64,000 nt of DNA from Pyronema omphalodes (GCA_024516155.1 JAJJXM010000066.1:186001-250000); one strand, 5' to 3'. Counted from the stretch's first letter, positions 34,138 to 46,286 are shown. Program-made: numbers and translations. Notes: a model not told the origin generated them from the sequence alone.

Positions 34138-34480
34138 ACGTATACGGGTGATTCTCGGTGAGTTTGTGATGCAGAAACCATTGTGCAGGAATTTTTAATT
34201 CTGTTGATGATTACATTTTGATTATCGATATACTGTATCTATAGCTGATGGATACACATTATTTAGTCCTACATTTTGTTTACCCCGCTCTCTCTTATCG
34301 TGAGCCGCGGGGAGTACTGCCTTAGTCTCCGCTAGCTTTGGAAACTCCGGCGGCGAAAGTGCAATGGAAAGTGCACGAATTTCACCGGGACTCAAAGAAA
34401 AATATTTGATGCCTCCATAGAAACACCCCTTTCTATCCTTCGCAAAGTATTATGACTAGAGTCGACTACATGGCCAAGAT
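34138..34480 (+). repeat. Diverged direct duplication, copy A
   Basis: Matches 34790-35110 along its length. Shared blocks include CGTATACGGGTGATT/CGTGTACGAGTGATT near the start, GTGCAAT(G/A)GAAAGTGCACG(A/G)AT followed by TCACCGGG(A/G)CTC in the centre, and GT(C/T)GACTACATGGCC at the end. Identity is patchy with many transitions, so the copies are old or have been mutated. Confidence 0.7.
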
Positions 34481-34789
34481 TAGTTTGATTTCATTTGAGT
34501 TTCTCCAACGTTCCCAACCTCATTGTTATGACGTGCTCTACAGTTGTTATACATCTTCGACAATCCTAGCTTTTGTCTTATAGTCTCGCCGGGATTAGCC
34601 CCAGCGCGTATATCATATCTTGGGCCTGTTGCCTCCATCTTCTTCGTGCCGGTTTGACTTCTCATCGGTACATTTTGAGCCCTGTTTTCTCTTTTCTCCT
34701 CTCTTCTCTTCTTTTGTGCTTCCTCTCCACCACTTATTTTTCTGTCGATTGTAGCGAGCTTGTCCAGCCCTCTTGCGTCTCGGATTATT

Positions 34790-35110
34790 AACGTGTACGA
34801 GTGATTGTCGATGACTCTTCCGATGCAGGAAATCCATTTTCACAGAATTTTCGGTGCAGTGACCAATACATCCCGATTATTGGTGCACTATACATGGAAT
34901 ATGAAAATATCATGTACTGGCTTACGTAAGGTATATACTTTCATCTATCGCTGCCCTCTTCCTTATGTAATCATGTGAGCCAATCGCAGTATCCGCAGCG
35001 GCAAAAGTGCAATAGAAAGTGCACGGATGTCACCGGGGCTCGGAGTAACATATCGAATTCCTCCATTCTTCGTAAAGTACTATGGCTAAGAGTTGACTAC
35101 ATGGCCTAGA
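34790..35110 (+). repeat. Diverged direct duplication, copy B
   Basis: Second copy of the segment at 34138-34480; same block order, spacing shifted by small indels. No frame is conserved between the copies. Confidence 0.7.
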
Positions 35111-36074
35111 ATTTCTGCATCCTAAGATCATCCGGGGGTGCGGGTGGTGGAAATAGTCTTCTTGTAGAGCTAGTGAGGCGCACTGACTGACTAGGTCCTA
35201 TCAACCGCGGCATAGCCCAAAGCCTGTAGGGCCCGGGTTTATTATTATTGAATCATACGTTGACCGAGGCCTAAAAGGCTCATGTAGGAAAGGGTTGGGT
35301 TTTGGTGGTGGTTTTGTAAAGGTAATGGTGATATTTCATGAAGGACTGCGCTGCACATGTGATGATGCTAAACCGCGGTGATTAAGGACGTCACGAGGTT
35401 ATGCCGTTTTTCATGAGGTTCGATACTGCAGAATACAATAATGAGAAGCGACGGTAACAGTCTGGCTGTTCCGAACAGAATTTCTTGGCGGTTGACAAGA
35501 GGCTGGCCCCAGTGGCCTGTCGGTTGGGCCGCTTATGCAGGAGCACCACTCGGTGATTGAATCAATAATCGACACATAATTGTAGCATGACATGCACTAA
35601 TGTTTAGCTATAGCAAGTCTTCAATGAGGAGGATATTCACTTGTCACGATGAGAGCATCATGTTCGGTCGGCGGACGTTGTTCAGAGATAGGGCCGCGTC
35701 ATATGCACGGAGCCTTTATAAGTTGAATCAACACCGAATCCAAGTTTTCCTTTAGTCTGTATGAGGATAACCAATATGAAACGATGGTCGTCGGCGTTGT
35801 TGTCTCACCAATGGAATGAGACTTCTTGCTTGCGGCATTGAACACGAAAATCTCTTGAGAAATCTTATCGCTGATTTATCGGTAGTTTCGTAGGGAACCG
35901 TTATTTAATAACTCTTGTTGCCAGTATGTAGTTTGCTGATAGATTTGACAGGACACAAAGCGGGGATTGTCAACTCAGAGAAGTGTCATGATGAGCGAGT
36001 CCGGCAAAGAAGCAGTCCAGGGTGATTCTGTATATGCATGTGTTCTTCGACAAAACGCAACAACCGACTACAGC
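35111..36074. other. Intergenic, no gene seen
   Basis: Sequence between the duplication and the MITE. No convincing frame or repeat noticed. Confidence 0.35.
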
Positions 36075-36076
36075 TA

Positions 36077-36422
36077 CAGTCGACTCGGTTTATAGGGGTA
36101 CTATCTATAAGAATACCCGCTGTAGAAGGGTACTGGTCGTAGTCCCGACGGTTTTTGTATGGGAATTAAGGGTATCACAGTGTACTAGAATATCCTTAAG
36201 AAAATGCCGAAAATTTGTATGGTACCCTTATACAGTGGGGCGGCTGGTGATGTGGCTATGGTGCAATTTGGGTGGCGCTAGGACTCCACTTACCTCCGCA
36301 CTACCCCAGCTCTGTGCATCTCGACCAATCACTCGTACCAAGCCTCTCGGTCTTTAAAAATATACATCATATAAGGGTGCACCCCTTCGGTCCCAACGTA
36401 CCCTTATAAACCGAGTCAACTG
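36077..36422. mobile_element. Tc1/mariner-type MITE, complete
   Basis: Terminal inverted repeats of 25 bp with two transitions: both read inward CAGT(C/T)GACTCGGTTTATA then (G/A)GGGTAC. The element is 346 bp and is flanked by TA on both sides (36075-36076 and 36423-36424). CAGT ends plus a TA duplication are typical of Tc1/mariner elements. It is too short to encode a transposase; the 111-aa frame across it includes both TIR and flank and is not credible. An internal GGTACCCTTATACAGTGG block repeats part of the terminus in reverse. Confidence 0.85.
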
Positions 36423-36424
36423 TA

Positions 36425-37658
36425 GAATAGATTAGTCTTCCAGCCCTCCAGCGTGGTTTTACCGAAATTAATTTACCAATTGGAGGAGACGTTTGGAGCT
36501 CTCCGTTTAGCTGCACTTATCTACACTTATCTTCGTCTTTACATGGACCATGGAACAACTTCCTGTGAATACAGAAAGACCCCCCCCACGGCCCGATATG
36601 TACCACAAAGGGCAATTTCTTTTAGATTCAGAGTGGCAGCTGTGTCATACATGTAGCTACGTGTCGAGCGAATAAGGGCCAATCAAATGACAGAGCCAAT
36701 AGTCTCAATATAATATCGTATACCAGGCCAATGAACGAGAATTATATACAGGGCCAGCCGGGGAATTGCAGGATCTTCAATAGATTGTCTTTCCAATCTA
36801 CTGTCAACTATTGTTACGAATAAAGTTCTGAAGAGAATATGGTTATATCCCTTGCCCTGGCGGTGTTCTGTGAACTAATGTGGTGTAATTTGCACTTATC
36901 ATTATTCTGTGTTGTTATTTATCTCTCGCATCATCGTTCCAGTCTCGCGGGCTTGCTGTCCTCCACCAAAAACCAGCGGAATTCTACGAAACAAATCACG
37001 ACATCAAGAATAGGCACAAAATCATCGATTCAGAATGAATCGTTTAAAAGATTACACTGACAACTGCGACTGAAGAAACAATCGTAATGAGGTAGGGCAC
37101 CGCCAGTGGTTGCTCCGGAGTACCGCCGCGCCTGTGCAGATACAGATTAGGTAACTTGCTCGAGTGCGTACGTGGAATTTACTTGGCTACAAGGGTAAGT
37201 ACAGCCTTCTGTTGTATCACTGCGCTCAACTTGCCCCTTTCATTCAACAGTAAATGCCAAGACCACAATCGTCGAAGCAAACCATTTGTTTGGATGATTG
37301 TTTTTAGTGATCATAAAGCTTCTCATCTGTTACCTCTTACCAAAAAACTTTCGACGTTATGGTTGACGGTTGCTACGTGAGAATCGTATTGTATGCGCCT
37401 AACCTATCGCACTTTGCGGGTACATCAGTAGACCCAGAACCTTAAACAGTTTCAGAATCTAAAAGCCATAGATACATAGCCACCAGCCTTGTGCCCCTGA
37501 CTCGCCCTGGGAGATATTGGAGACATGGGAGACATGTGCTCAAGCGATGAAGCCTTAAAGCCGAACTGACTCCCGGAAATTTTAGATCTTGTTGCACTCC
37601 GTCCTCGAGACCATACCACCCAATACACCACCCCTCGAAATCGCATACCAGAGCAACG
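36425..37658. promoter_or_regulatory. Upstream region of the 589-aa membrane protein gene
   Basis: About 1.2 kb without a supported gene. The MITE ends about 1.2 kb upstream of the start codon. A short direct repeat GGAGA(T/C)ATTGGAGACATGGGAGACATG lies near 37510-37535 in the probable leader. Confidence 0.35.
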
Positions 37659-39428
37659 ATGAAGCTACACAGAATCTGTGTAGTTCTCTTATCGACACTG
37701 GTTCTCGCTAGCGCATTATTACACCCACGGCAAAATTCTTTATTGGGTGCAAATCAGACAATAGACGGCGTCGCATGGTGGAAGAGTTGGTATGGGACTC
37801 TTCCAGGCATGGAACCTTCACAAAAGCCCAAGTGCTGGGAGAGGATTAACGACCTACTTAATAAGACCAGTGAATTCGACAAATTGGCGTCTGCGGCTAG
37901 TGTGGGCCTTCTCACTCTTCTTCCAACATTTCTCGCTTTTAGTCCGATTCCGATGCCGCGTATTTCGAATCTCATGATTTTCAGTCCGTTAGCTGCGTTT
38001 TTCATGGCTGGAATGACTCTGGGAATACCAGCACACTCTGTGGAGCCGTCATATCGGGTGTTGAAAGCTAAGGATTTGGCCCCAGATGAACTCATAGCGT
38101 CGTTAGGCATCTCGGGGCCCGAAAACGGCAGAACACAGCACCTTCGGGAAAGTCGACGGAACGTAATTCACCAATGGTATACCGGCAATCCGAATCTTAC
38201 CGCAATAAGACGTCGTATTCTGCAATATCAGACACCATGCTTGGGAAAGGGACTATCTGTTGGACGGTCGATGGTCTACTCGTATCTTTTCAGCTTAATT
38301 CAGATTGGCGGCATGGTTATTCTTTACTTTATGTCCCTGAATTTTATGGGGTCGTATATTTGGACGTGTTCTGCTGAAAGCAGCGACTATCACTTATCCT
38401 GGATTCTGCTCTCGTTTATATTAGCGACACCATTATATGGCATCAGCGCAGTGTTTCATAAAGATACCGCATACACATTTTATCTTTCACCACTACCTGA
38501 ATGGGCGTACCTGCCTAGTGTTGATTCAACCGCCATTCCAAATCAAGTGCCAGAATGGGAAGAGCGAAGACCCTTCAGCTTCAGATTCAACTTCTTGACC
38601 TTCAGTTACCCGAAATTCAGCAAGCCAAAAACAATTAGGGACATATTCGAAGAAGACCTCAAAAAAAGCTGGGAGAATTTTCGGCTACTTCTGAAATCGC
38701 AAACACCTTCGACCATTGTCATACGTCGTGTGTCAAAAACGGGTGGGACTGCTACACCACTATATGCTTCATTCATAGGCACTCTCCGTGGATTCGTGCT
38801 CATTGTTCTCACTTTCTTGTACGCGAGCAGTTATGGAGGAACTCTTTTCAATACTCTAATGTTCGTTGTCGTCTTCTTTGCAATAATTTCATCTTCCCGA
38901 ATCCTTGGTACCATGTTACTCCTGGAATTGCAAGATGCAGCCAACTTTACGGTTATCGAGTGTTCCAGCTCAACTGAAGTCCGTGGCATGATGCGTCTAT
39001 TGACTGTAATGCCCGGGGTGGTCATTTCAAAAAGAGGATGTAAATTGCGATTCTCGGGTGGTCTATGCATAGAAGACTCTTATGAGAACAAGGAATATGT
39101 AGAGCGGAGAACTCATTGGTATATGCTGTTCATCGTTTCCCCGCTGCTCATTGCAGCTCTGTTGATATGTCAGTCACCATATTTCTTCAATGTCCACTTG
39201 ATTGGGGCATGGGGTATCTTTATGGCTGTCGTTACTCTTTATATTTTCTGTGTTTTGTTGAGTGATGAGTCGCTACAGAGGCGAGGAGCATGGGCATCGA
39301 TATTAGCAAAAAACGGGATACGGGTGACATGTGCGGATGTTGCTGAAAGGACAACACTTGAGTCTGTAGTCGTCGATGATGGCTCCTCAATCCAACAAGA
39401 GCAAATAAACGGGCACAGCTTCATATGA
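37659..39428 (+). CDS. Eight-TM fungal membrane protein with signal peptide (family member B)
   Basis: A 589-aa intronless frame of unknown function, paralogous to the product of 5258-6913. Residues 1-20 form a signal peptide (RICVVLLSTLVLASALL). A lumenal segment has CWERINDLLNKTSEFDK (59-75), parallel to CWSEMNDILSNTSEYDK in the other copy. Hydrophobic helices lie near 80-97 and 104-125, at about 205-235 and 248-270, 370-395 and 397-420, and 480-530 (two). The soluble loop before the last pair has TVIEC...EVRGMMRLLTVMPGVVISKRG. It differs from member A by a longer C-terminal tail of about 50 hydrophilic residues. Helix arrangement and the absence of transport signatures leave the role open; a channel, receptor or scaffold are all possible. 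Confidence 0.82.
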   Translation: MKLHRICVVLLSTLVLASALLHPRQNSLLGANQTIDGVAWWKSWYGTLPGMEPSQKPKCWERINDLLNKTSEFDKLASAASVGLLTLLPTFLAFSPIPMPRISNLMIFSPLAAFFMAGMTLGIPAHSVEPSYRVLKAKDLAPDELIASLGISGPENGRTQHLRESRRNVIHQWYTGNPNLTAIRRRILQYQTPCLGKGLSVGRSMVYSYLFSLIQIGGMVILYFMSLNFMGSYIWTCSAESSDYHLSWILLSFILATPLYGISAVFHKDTAYTFYLSPLPEWAYLPSVDSTAIPNQVPEWEERRPFSFRFNFLTFSYPKFSKPKTIRDIFEEDLKKSWENFRLLLKSQTPSTIVIRRVSKTGGTATPLYASFIGTLRGFVLIVLTFLYASSYGGTLFNTLMFVVVFFAIISSSRILGTMLLLELQDAANFTVIECSSSTEVRGMMRLLTVMPGVVISKRGCKLRFSGGLCIEDSYENKEYVERRTHWYMLFIVSPLLIAALLICQSPYFFNVHLIGAWGIFMAVVTLYIFCVLLSDESLQRRGAWASILAKNGIRVTCADVAERTTLESVVVDDGSSIQQEQINGHSFI

Positions 39429-40505
39429 AGATGATAGTAGATATTATGATAAATATGATGACCGATAACTCGTATTCCGTGATCTGATACATCGATGCAC
39501 ATTCCGATCGTGATTCAGTATTCATAAACTATTAATATATCGTCAAAGCATAACTGAATAATGATATCAGTTGGCGAGTCGTTTCCAGACCGTGAAAAAA
39601 ACCCAAGGTTACAAGATATTAAAAATAGACTGGTTGGTGATTTTTCTATTACCAAGAATCCAGATGTACTTGCAGAGGAAGGTCGTACCTAGTCCCGACA
39701 AAGCCAGATTATGTGGGCTGTAACGCCTTTTCAGACTTCAAAGACAAAATACCAGAAAAAGTGAGAAACTCTACTGAAAAAGAACGCCGATCTCAAAGCT
39801 CCATGAAAACGTGGACATCCGAGTGATTGTGCCTGATCACATAACCGGGAGGACGGTGCAAAGGATTTTGAGCCCAGTAAGATGTGAGATGAAAGACGGC
39901 TCCATATAAATAAGAGTTAAGACCTGCCCATGTGGTATGTTTAATTACTCTGGATTCCCATACGCCGGGTGTGCTTAGGATATTCCTCGGCGAGTCAACT
40001 GCATATACACATCTCGATGATACAACGGCCAATAATGAACGCACCTGACGCCAGTTGCTTTAGCCGATCCACTGCTCAGCTACTCAGGTATAAGTGTCAC
40101 CACTAGTAGTGGTACGCAACGGAGAAGCTTGTATTTCACCTCCACATCCACGTTCCACTGTTACCTAGAATACATCGTGGACATCCGAATGAGGCATCCG
40201 ACTGTTATCACGAGGGTTCCATATGAAGCTTTCTATTCAGGCTCGATACTTAAAGCTGAATTCAGTTGTTGAAATACGGATCATTATACATGTACATCGA
40301 CTTGACCCATCTTAAAGCTAGTCACTGACTGGCCGCGTATAACTAGTGTCATGGTGTATGATGGCATTTGAGGTGGATGAATACGTTGATAGGTAGTCCA
40401 ATCTAGAAACAAGTCTCCAGTATTAACTAGAATGTCAGTACCTACAGTATTTCCAGGTTATATCCCTGCAACTTATGGAGCAGTAGTTTTCTGTTCCTCT
40501 ACTTA
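39429..40505. other. Intergenic, no gene seen
   Basis: About 1.1 kb. A short direct repeat CGTGGACATCCGA(G/A)TGA occurs at about 39810 and 40170, each followed by TCAC-containing text. No gene found. Confidence 0.35.
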
Positions 40506-41426
40506 ATGTCCCATGACAGAACTTGCAATCAAAACATACTCGTCACACCTATCCTCCATTTTGCTACACATTTGTTCTTATCGACTATGACGCTCGACGA
40601 TAAAGATTCGGAGTTCAACGAAGAAGAATTGGAACCTCACCTTAGAGGTAGCGCTTCTCTCTACCAGAATCGATTTCCTCCGGCACCATGGGATCCCGTT
40701 GATGGACCGGGCGCCAATTGGACTCGACTTGGCGAGTACTATCGCAGGAGAAGTGCATCACATTCTCACAACCAGGACCTACAAACCCCAGTTGGGATGC
40801 GGAGAAATGAATTTGCAGCGCGCTACCTGCCATCCGACTATGAGGAAGCAGCGACTGGGCTGGTAAACGCTCGCAATGACGCCACATCTCCCCGATACGA
40901 ACGTCCGCCACCGTATATGGCCACCCCTCTCTCATCCTCAGTAACCAGAGCAGATATGTCTGTTAGTCGATTGCCGGTGCCAGAGATGCGTCCCGACTCC
41001 TCCTCACCAGATCGCTTCAGAATGCAAATTCAAGGCTTAGCCCGTGATGGCCCATCAACATATTTCGAACCAACAGAACCAAAGGACCCGGTATCCGCCG
41101 CTACTCCCATGGCATACAGTGAGTATTCTGGACACTTTCATCCACCGGCTCGACGGCCCTCGACTCCAGGAAATGAACTGGCACTACGCACTGCGCAGTC
41201 CAACGCTCACATGTCTTCTGATCAATTTCAGCGTCGTACAGATCCACAGATTCATCCAGTGCGGCAACAACAGACGGAACCCTTCTTTTTTCAATTTCTC
41301 CAAGTCGATGACGCACGTCATACACTTCACCAATCCACCAATACTCGAACCAGACAAGAAAGGTGGTATCGGGACCCTCGAACATTCGACAGAGCTGCCT
41401 ATGACAGATCGACACATCGTCCTTGA
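40506..41426 (+). CDS. Disordered hydrophilic protein, unrecognised
   Basis: A 306-aa frame if the first ATG is used. The in-frame ATG at 40587 (27 codons later; MTLDDKDSEFNEEELEPHL) looks the better start because the hydrophilic, acidic character begins there; that would give 279 aa. The protein is rich in Arg, Pro, Ser and Tyr, with no membrane segment, signal peptide or domain recognised. It contains WDPVDGPGANWTRLGEYYRRR and several PP.Y-like spots (ERPPPYMATPL). The antisense frames at 41101-41436 and 40642-40935 are shadows. It lies downstream of and in the same direction as membrane protein B, 1.1 kb away. Moderate confidence that it is a real gene. Confidence 0.55.
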   Translation: MSHDRTCNQNILVTPILHFATHLFLSTMTLDDKDSEFNEEELEPHLRGSASLYQNRFPPAPWDPVDGPGANWTRLGEYYRRRSASHSHNQDLQTPVGMRRNEFAARYLPSDYEEAATGLVNARNDATSPRYERPPPYMATPLSSSVTRADMSVSRLPVPEMRPDSSSPDRFRMQIQGLARDGPSTYFEPTEPKDPVSAATPMAYSEYSGHFHPPARRPSTPGNELALRTAQSNAHMSSDQFQRRTDPQIHPVRQQQTEPFFFQFLQVDDARHTLHQSTNTRTRQERWYRDPRTFDRAAYDRSTHRP

Positions 41427-44367
41427 AAAAGTACAAGTATCTTGTCCTCGAGTTTAGCAGCTCAAATCAGTATTGTACGAATAAATAATGTGATGAAACA
41501 TTTATGCTGTTCGGTGTTGTTATATTTTTTGCAGTGCCCATCTTTTCCTGTTGTATAAGTGGTTCAGCATTCTGATGGCAATACGATCCATTGTCGAATC
41601 TGGATATTTTGAGTCTTTATCCAGTTCAATTTGTTATTTATATTTTTCTATGCTGTATCTGTTTATTTCAGAGTCAATCAATCGTTTCTGAAAGCCACAT
41701 TTGTTGCGGAATTTGCACTCGTAGCTATCCATATACGGCCTTCGACTTCAGTCATATTTTCCCTTACCTTTTCGATCTTAATTTAAATGAACGGCAGTGC
41801 AAAAATGACATATAAAGAAAGGTTTGCCGTTAAAAAAAACCGACAGGACATCGGCGAGTTATTGAGTGATGTTCTATGATCGGCTACAACGTATTAATTG
41901 TAAACCATCATAATGAAAATGTGATAAGCAATGAAACATCTTCAGGTTGGATCACATCCCCTCCCGTGAATTTACTTATTCACTTCGACTTGCTATACGG
42001 GGACGTATCCAACATATATCCACCTTGCACTAGTTTCTGATTACAGTCAAATATGCAGTCTCTCTACACGATGGTGAACAGAATCCTACAGATTGCGAGC
42101 AATCGAGTACTTATATGGTGCCCATACTCTCAAAACATCGCGCTTACTTAATTCTAAGCGCCATCATCATTCCAAGGCCAATCTTCAAATGTCAAATCCT
42201 AGCGCTGTCGATCGCGGAACCGAAATTATAGCACTTCACATAGTCGCTTCTTGGTATCTTGTACATGCTCATCCAATCGAGAATCACCTCAACCCACGAT
42301 GTGCGGAAATTTCCTCTGAAAATTCACGCGACGAGCTATCATGAGATCGGCAGAGTTTAATTTCAGGGACCTCTAAAGGACAATGCCGCACGTGCTCACT
42401 CGGCGGAGATGACGAGAGATCGGCAGAACCGTTGATTCTTGGCAGGCACGGTTCAACGTCCGAGGTGATGTGTGCCAGTGCTTGAAGAATTTTTTTGAGT
42501 TTTGCGGCATATGTTATTCACGGGGATTATGCTGGCTATATAGTTCGCTTGGTATTGAGTTATAATTTGACGTTCACTACTGACGGCATCGAGTCATGTG
42601 CTATGATGCGTAACATAACACGCGCTATAAGCAGATATTAGTCATGCTGTCCATATTTCGAATCTTCTCTGCCTCGATCCGGGTATCTAAAAATTATTCT
42701 AGATGTAAGTAGTATCTTCAGTTGCACTTGGTCATCCCAAGTTTCTTCCAGAAGCGACGTGTCTTCCGAGATCTAGAACATATCGAGTATGTCGACAGCC
42801 GCGCGTGGCTGAACGGATCACCGCAGCCGCGGTAAGGCATTGGTAGCCAACTCTTCGGCTGGCAACATCTGCACACAGCCTTATGCATATTGCGTGCTTA
42901 TCAGAACTCGGTATGGTATGTACATGCTACGGTTCGGTTGATAAGAAATACTGGTGGAAAACGTTGCGGGTTCCTACATTCTTCGGTTGGAATACACTTG
43001 AACTATATCGGAATATTTTTATGACTACCGGAAAAAACTGCATCTTGTAAATGTCGTATACACAGGAACAGTTGCTCTATTGCTGGGAACACAAGTTATA
43101 TCGCTACACGAAATTTAGGGGTTGAATATCGAAACAATGCGGTCCAAACGCCGTCCTACAGTCGCCACAAAATCCTAGAGCGGCGCGTGATGTAGGGGAT
43201 TTATCGGGTGGCGCCTCCTGCCTCCACCGTGTTGCACCAAAACCGAGATGCCATGGATATTAGCACCTCGTTACGCGCACACGTCTAGGGAAGGTGAGAT
43301 ATAAAGTGCATAACCCCTCCAGCTGAAAAATTACACAACGGGAGTACAGAATCGATTACCCCGCTCTTAGGCGAAGCCAGCCTCTTAAAGGTGCTGTTTG
43401 TCGATACCGAGTGCAAAGCGGGATGTATGTATATGTAGCAACATCGGATCCGCGGTACAATACGTACATTGTGTCGTAAAGATGCAGTATCCGGACCTCC
43501 GGATTACAATATGGTACTGTGGCGCTTGAGTGGAGGCGGTTATATAATACACTTTGTGCGGTTGATATTGTCAAGCCTATCAGATACTGACGTTAGCGTG
43601 GATATTTGATGCTTGCTGAGATGAGAGTAGTGGGTGTATTTTGAGGTTTTCGAGTGGAAAAGCTTCTTGAATCCGAGTCTTTGGGTCTTGAGGCCCACGG
43701 TAAATTTTGATTATTTGAAGTAGCAATTGAGTTTACTGACACATAAAAGGTGAAATCTTCTGGGCGAATTTGGTGTGACTTCAAGACTTCGGATATCCAA
43801 AAACACTGTCGAGTAGAATCATACTTTATTTACGGGTTTCTGCGTCTGTAGGTCAACGTCTTTCAGAAGGATATGCAGTAGAAATTATCTCAGCATGAGG
43901 AATTGACTGTATTAGAATGATGTAATAATCCCGTAATCCAGGTTTATGCGACTTTTTACATGGCGTGAAATATTGCTAATTCAAAGCTCTCTCTGTCTGG
44001 GCTTCAACGAATGCAGTGGGTCTATAACAAGAAAATGAGGTTAAATTGCCTGCCAATACTATCTTCAGTCATCCAATGGTCAAGGGCAGAGATCCTGGAT
44101 GAAAGCCTTGTGATGGCTTGTAATCAGATGAAATGAGCAATATTCTGGAATCTGGATAAATCACATTTCAGAAATTCTGGGGAAGATGTAAGGGACATCA
44201 TCATTTTTCGTCCACAAGTTGAATATTGATAAACAATATTATATTAGTGAATAGAAGCTAGGATAGACACAGGCAATCCGCGGAAGAAAGACCAACGGCT
44301 GCACTTTATTAATCATGCCTTCAGCCCTACATAAACGGCAATCGTTCTAGAACAGAATATCAATTTT

Positions 44368-44658
44368 CTAAATCGGGATTATTTGTATATAATCTTCAGC
44401 CCTACATGAAAACTTGAATTGTTTTTTTTTTTTTTCGTGACAATCGACAGCCACTGAATATCTTCCGCCGCCGCGAAAATCCTCGGGTCTGTGTACGTTA
44501 ATCACGCATATCATGATCATCCGCGGTAATGACGTCCATATATCAACATTGATAACCGATCTTTCTTTCATTAATACCTTTATTATCAGCCTACGATTAT
44601 CCTCTAACCAACCGGATATATTAGTATACAGCAGACTCACATTGTCTCCATGTAGCAT
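44368..44658 (-). pseudogene. Weak coding-like fragment
   Basis: A 96-aa minus frame reading SGWLEDNRRLIIKVLMKERS...NVHRPEDFRGGGRYSVAVDCH has protein-like composition until a run of Lys encoded by poly-A. GTGAGT with CTAAT and TAG could also mark a 40-bp intron near its start, but the spliced frame soon stops. It may be a gene remnant; low confidence. Confidence 0.2.
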
Positions 44659-45429
44659 GACGAAGGCATCAATATCCCAACCCTAACATCACTCTATCCC
44701 ATGCAGCAAGGCAGCGAACACAGGATAATCCTTCTGGAACACAACTACCCCTACACAGTGCATAAGGCAAGACAAAACAAGGCGTTGAGGTTATGTATGA
44801 TGACGCTCCTTGATTAGTCCTCCACATCGTGTTACCTCATCTTTACAACGTTACTCCTGAATAACCTTATTCATATGCACTATACGTCTGGAAAATGAAC
44901 AGAAATTAATACGAATTCTAATGATACCGCCATTTCATGACAATATACCTTCTGAATCAGGGCTGCAGATAAATATATGCAGGGGCACAACAAAATTAAG
45001 CATCGTATCTAGAACTAAGTTCACAAGGCGAGAGCTTGATGCTTCTGTTTCTGTTAAGGATCACCAAGTTGGATTACTTATGCATACTTCATCCTTCCAG
45101 CGGGGAAAAGAAAATGCTTATTTCTGCAGATCCTTTCCATCTATGTGATTATCTCCGACATGCCAGTCAATAATCAGTGTTATAAATGCATAATGTCATA
45201 ATATAACCACCGGCCGTTTACAATATGATGCTGTCGTAATACCTTCGTTGTTTCTCTGGGTTCGGTGAGTTCGGTAGTTATGATAATTAACCATTCATCC
45301 AGCCTACAACTCGGTAAACTCTAGACATGATCTTGTCCTCGCCTTCGCTTCCGATGACTCTGACGCTTCAACAAATTCCACCTGAACCCGAACATGTTGC
45401 CTGCTGATTGCGCGGCCATTCTCATAAGT

Positions 45430-45540
45430 TCATAGCTCCAGTCCTATCGGCGCTCTGTAGATAGATATACATAACCCTCGCTTATATTCACCCACTATTC
45501 TCACCGTATAGACCACTTATCCGTAGTTTCCGCGATCATT
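45430..45540 (+). repeat. Direct repeat unit 1
   Basis: Begins TTCATAGCTCCAGTCCTATC, then GGCGCTCTGTAGAT, and ends TATAGACCA...TCCGTAGTTTCCGCG. Unit 2 (45632-45755) has the same ordered blocks; a looser copy lies near 13775-13820. Confidence 0.65.
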
Positions 45541-45631
45541 ATATCCGCCGCTTTATGGTTCATAAGTTCATAGCTCTATATCTTCTAGAGCGGTAAGTTC
45601 ATAAGTCTATATCACGGTTCACATCTCGGTT

Positions 45632-45755
45632 CATAGCTCCAGTCCTGTCAGCGCTCTGTAGATGTAGTCTATATATACCGCTCGCTTAAAACACCATACA
45701 ACCACTCCTCTTGCTCTTACACGGCCAGCGCATAGACCATCCGAAGTTTCCGCGC
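45632..45755 (+). repeat. Direct repeat unit 2
   Basis: Same ordered blocks as unit 1: TTCATAGCTCCAGTCCTGTC, AGCGCTCTGTAGAT, GCATAGACCATCCG, AGTTTCCGCGCTC. Diverged in the A/C-rich middle. Confidence 0.65.
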
Positions 45756-46270
45756 TCCGAGGAATCCGAAGAATCCGGAGGATCCGGATCTATATGATCC
45801 AGTAATATCAAAGCACCTAATTCTTAACACTCAATACATGCCATACCCAATACCCAATACATCCCCGCCCCGCAAATGAATAAAACAATATCTAATCACC
45901 TATCATCTATCATCTAATCAATTAATCACCTATCATCGCGCAGTGGACATGATAGTAGATACCCTTTTCATGCTCTGTATGATAGATGCACCATGTACCC
46001 GCACTCCCGGACTCCCACCGGTGGGTCACGGGGACCAGGTAAGTAAGTAACTAGTAAGTGCACGGAGAAAAAATGATGCTGTATAGATGCACATGAATCG
46101 ATGCTACAGATGTCATAGATGCTATGTATGTATGTATATCATACCATCGGCAATTCCGCAGCGCACGGACATCGTGGTAGGGTAGGTCTGGTGTAGTGGG
46201 GAATGTTTATGGCCCCGTATATATCGCTTTTTAGGTATCCAAAAAAATATCAAATCTGGAATGTATGTAC

Positions 46271-46286
46271 GGGGGGGGGGGGGGGG
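46271..46286 (+). repeat. Poly-G run
   Basis: Sixteen consecutive G in intergenic DNA. Confidence 0.9.
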
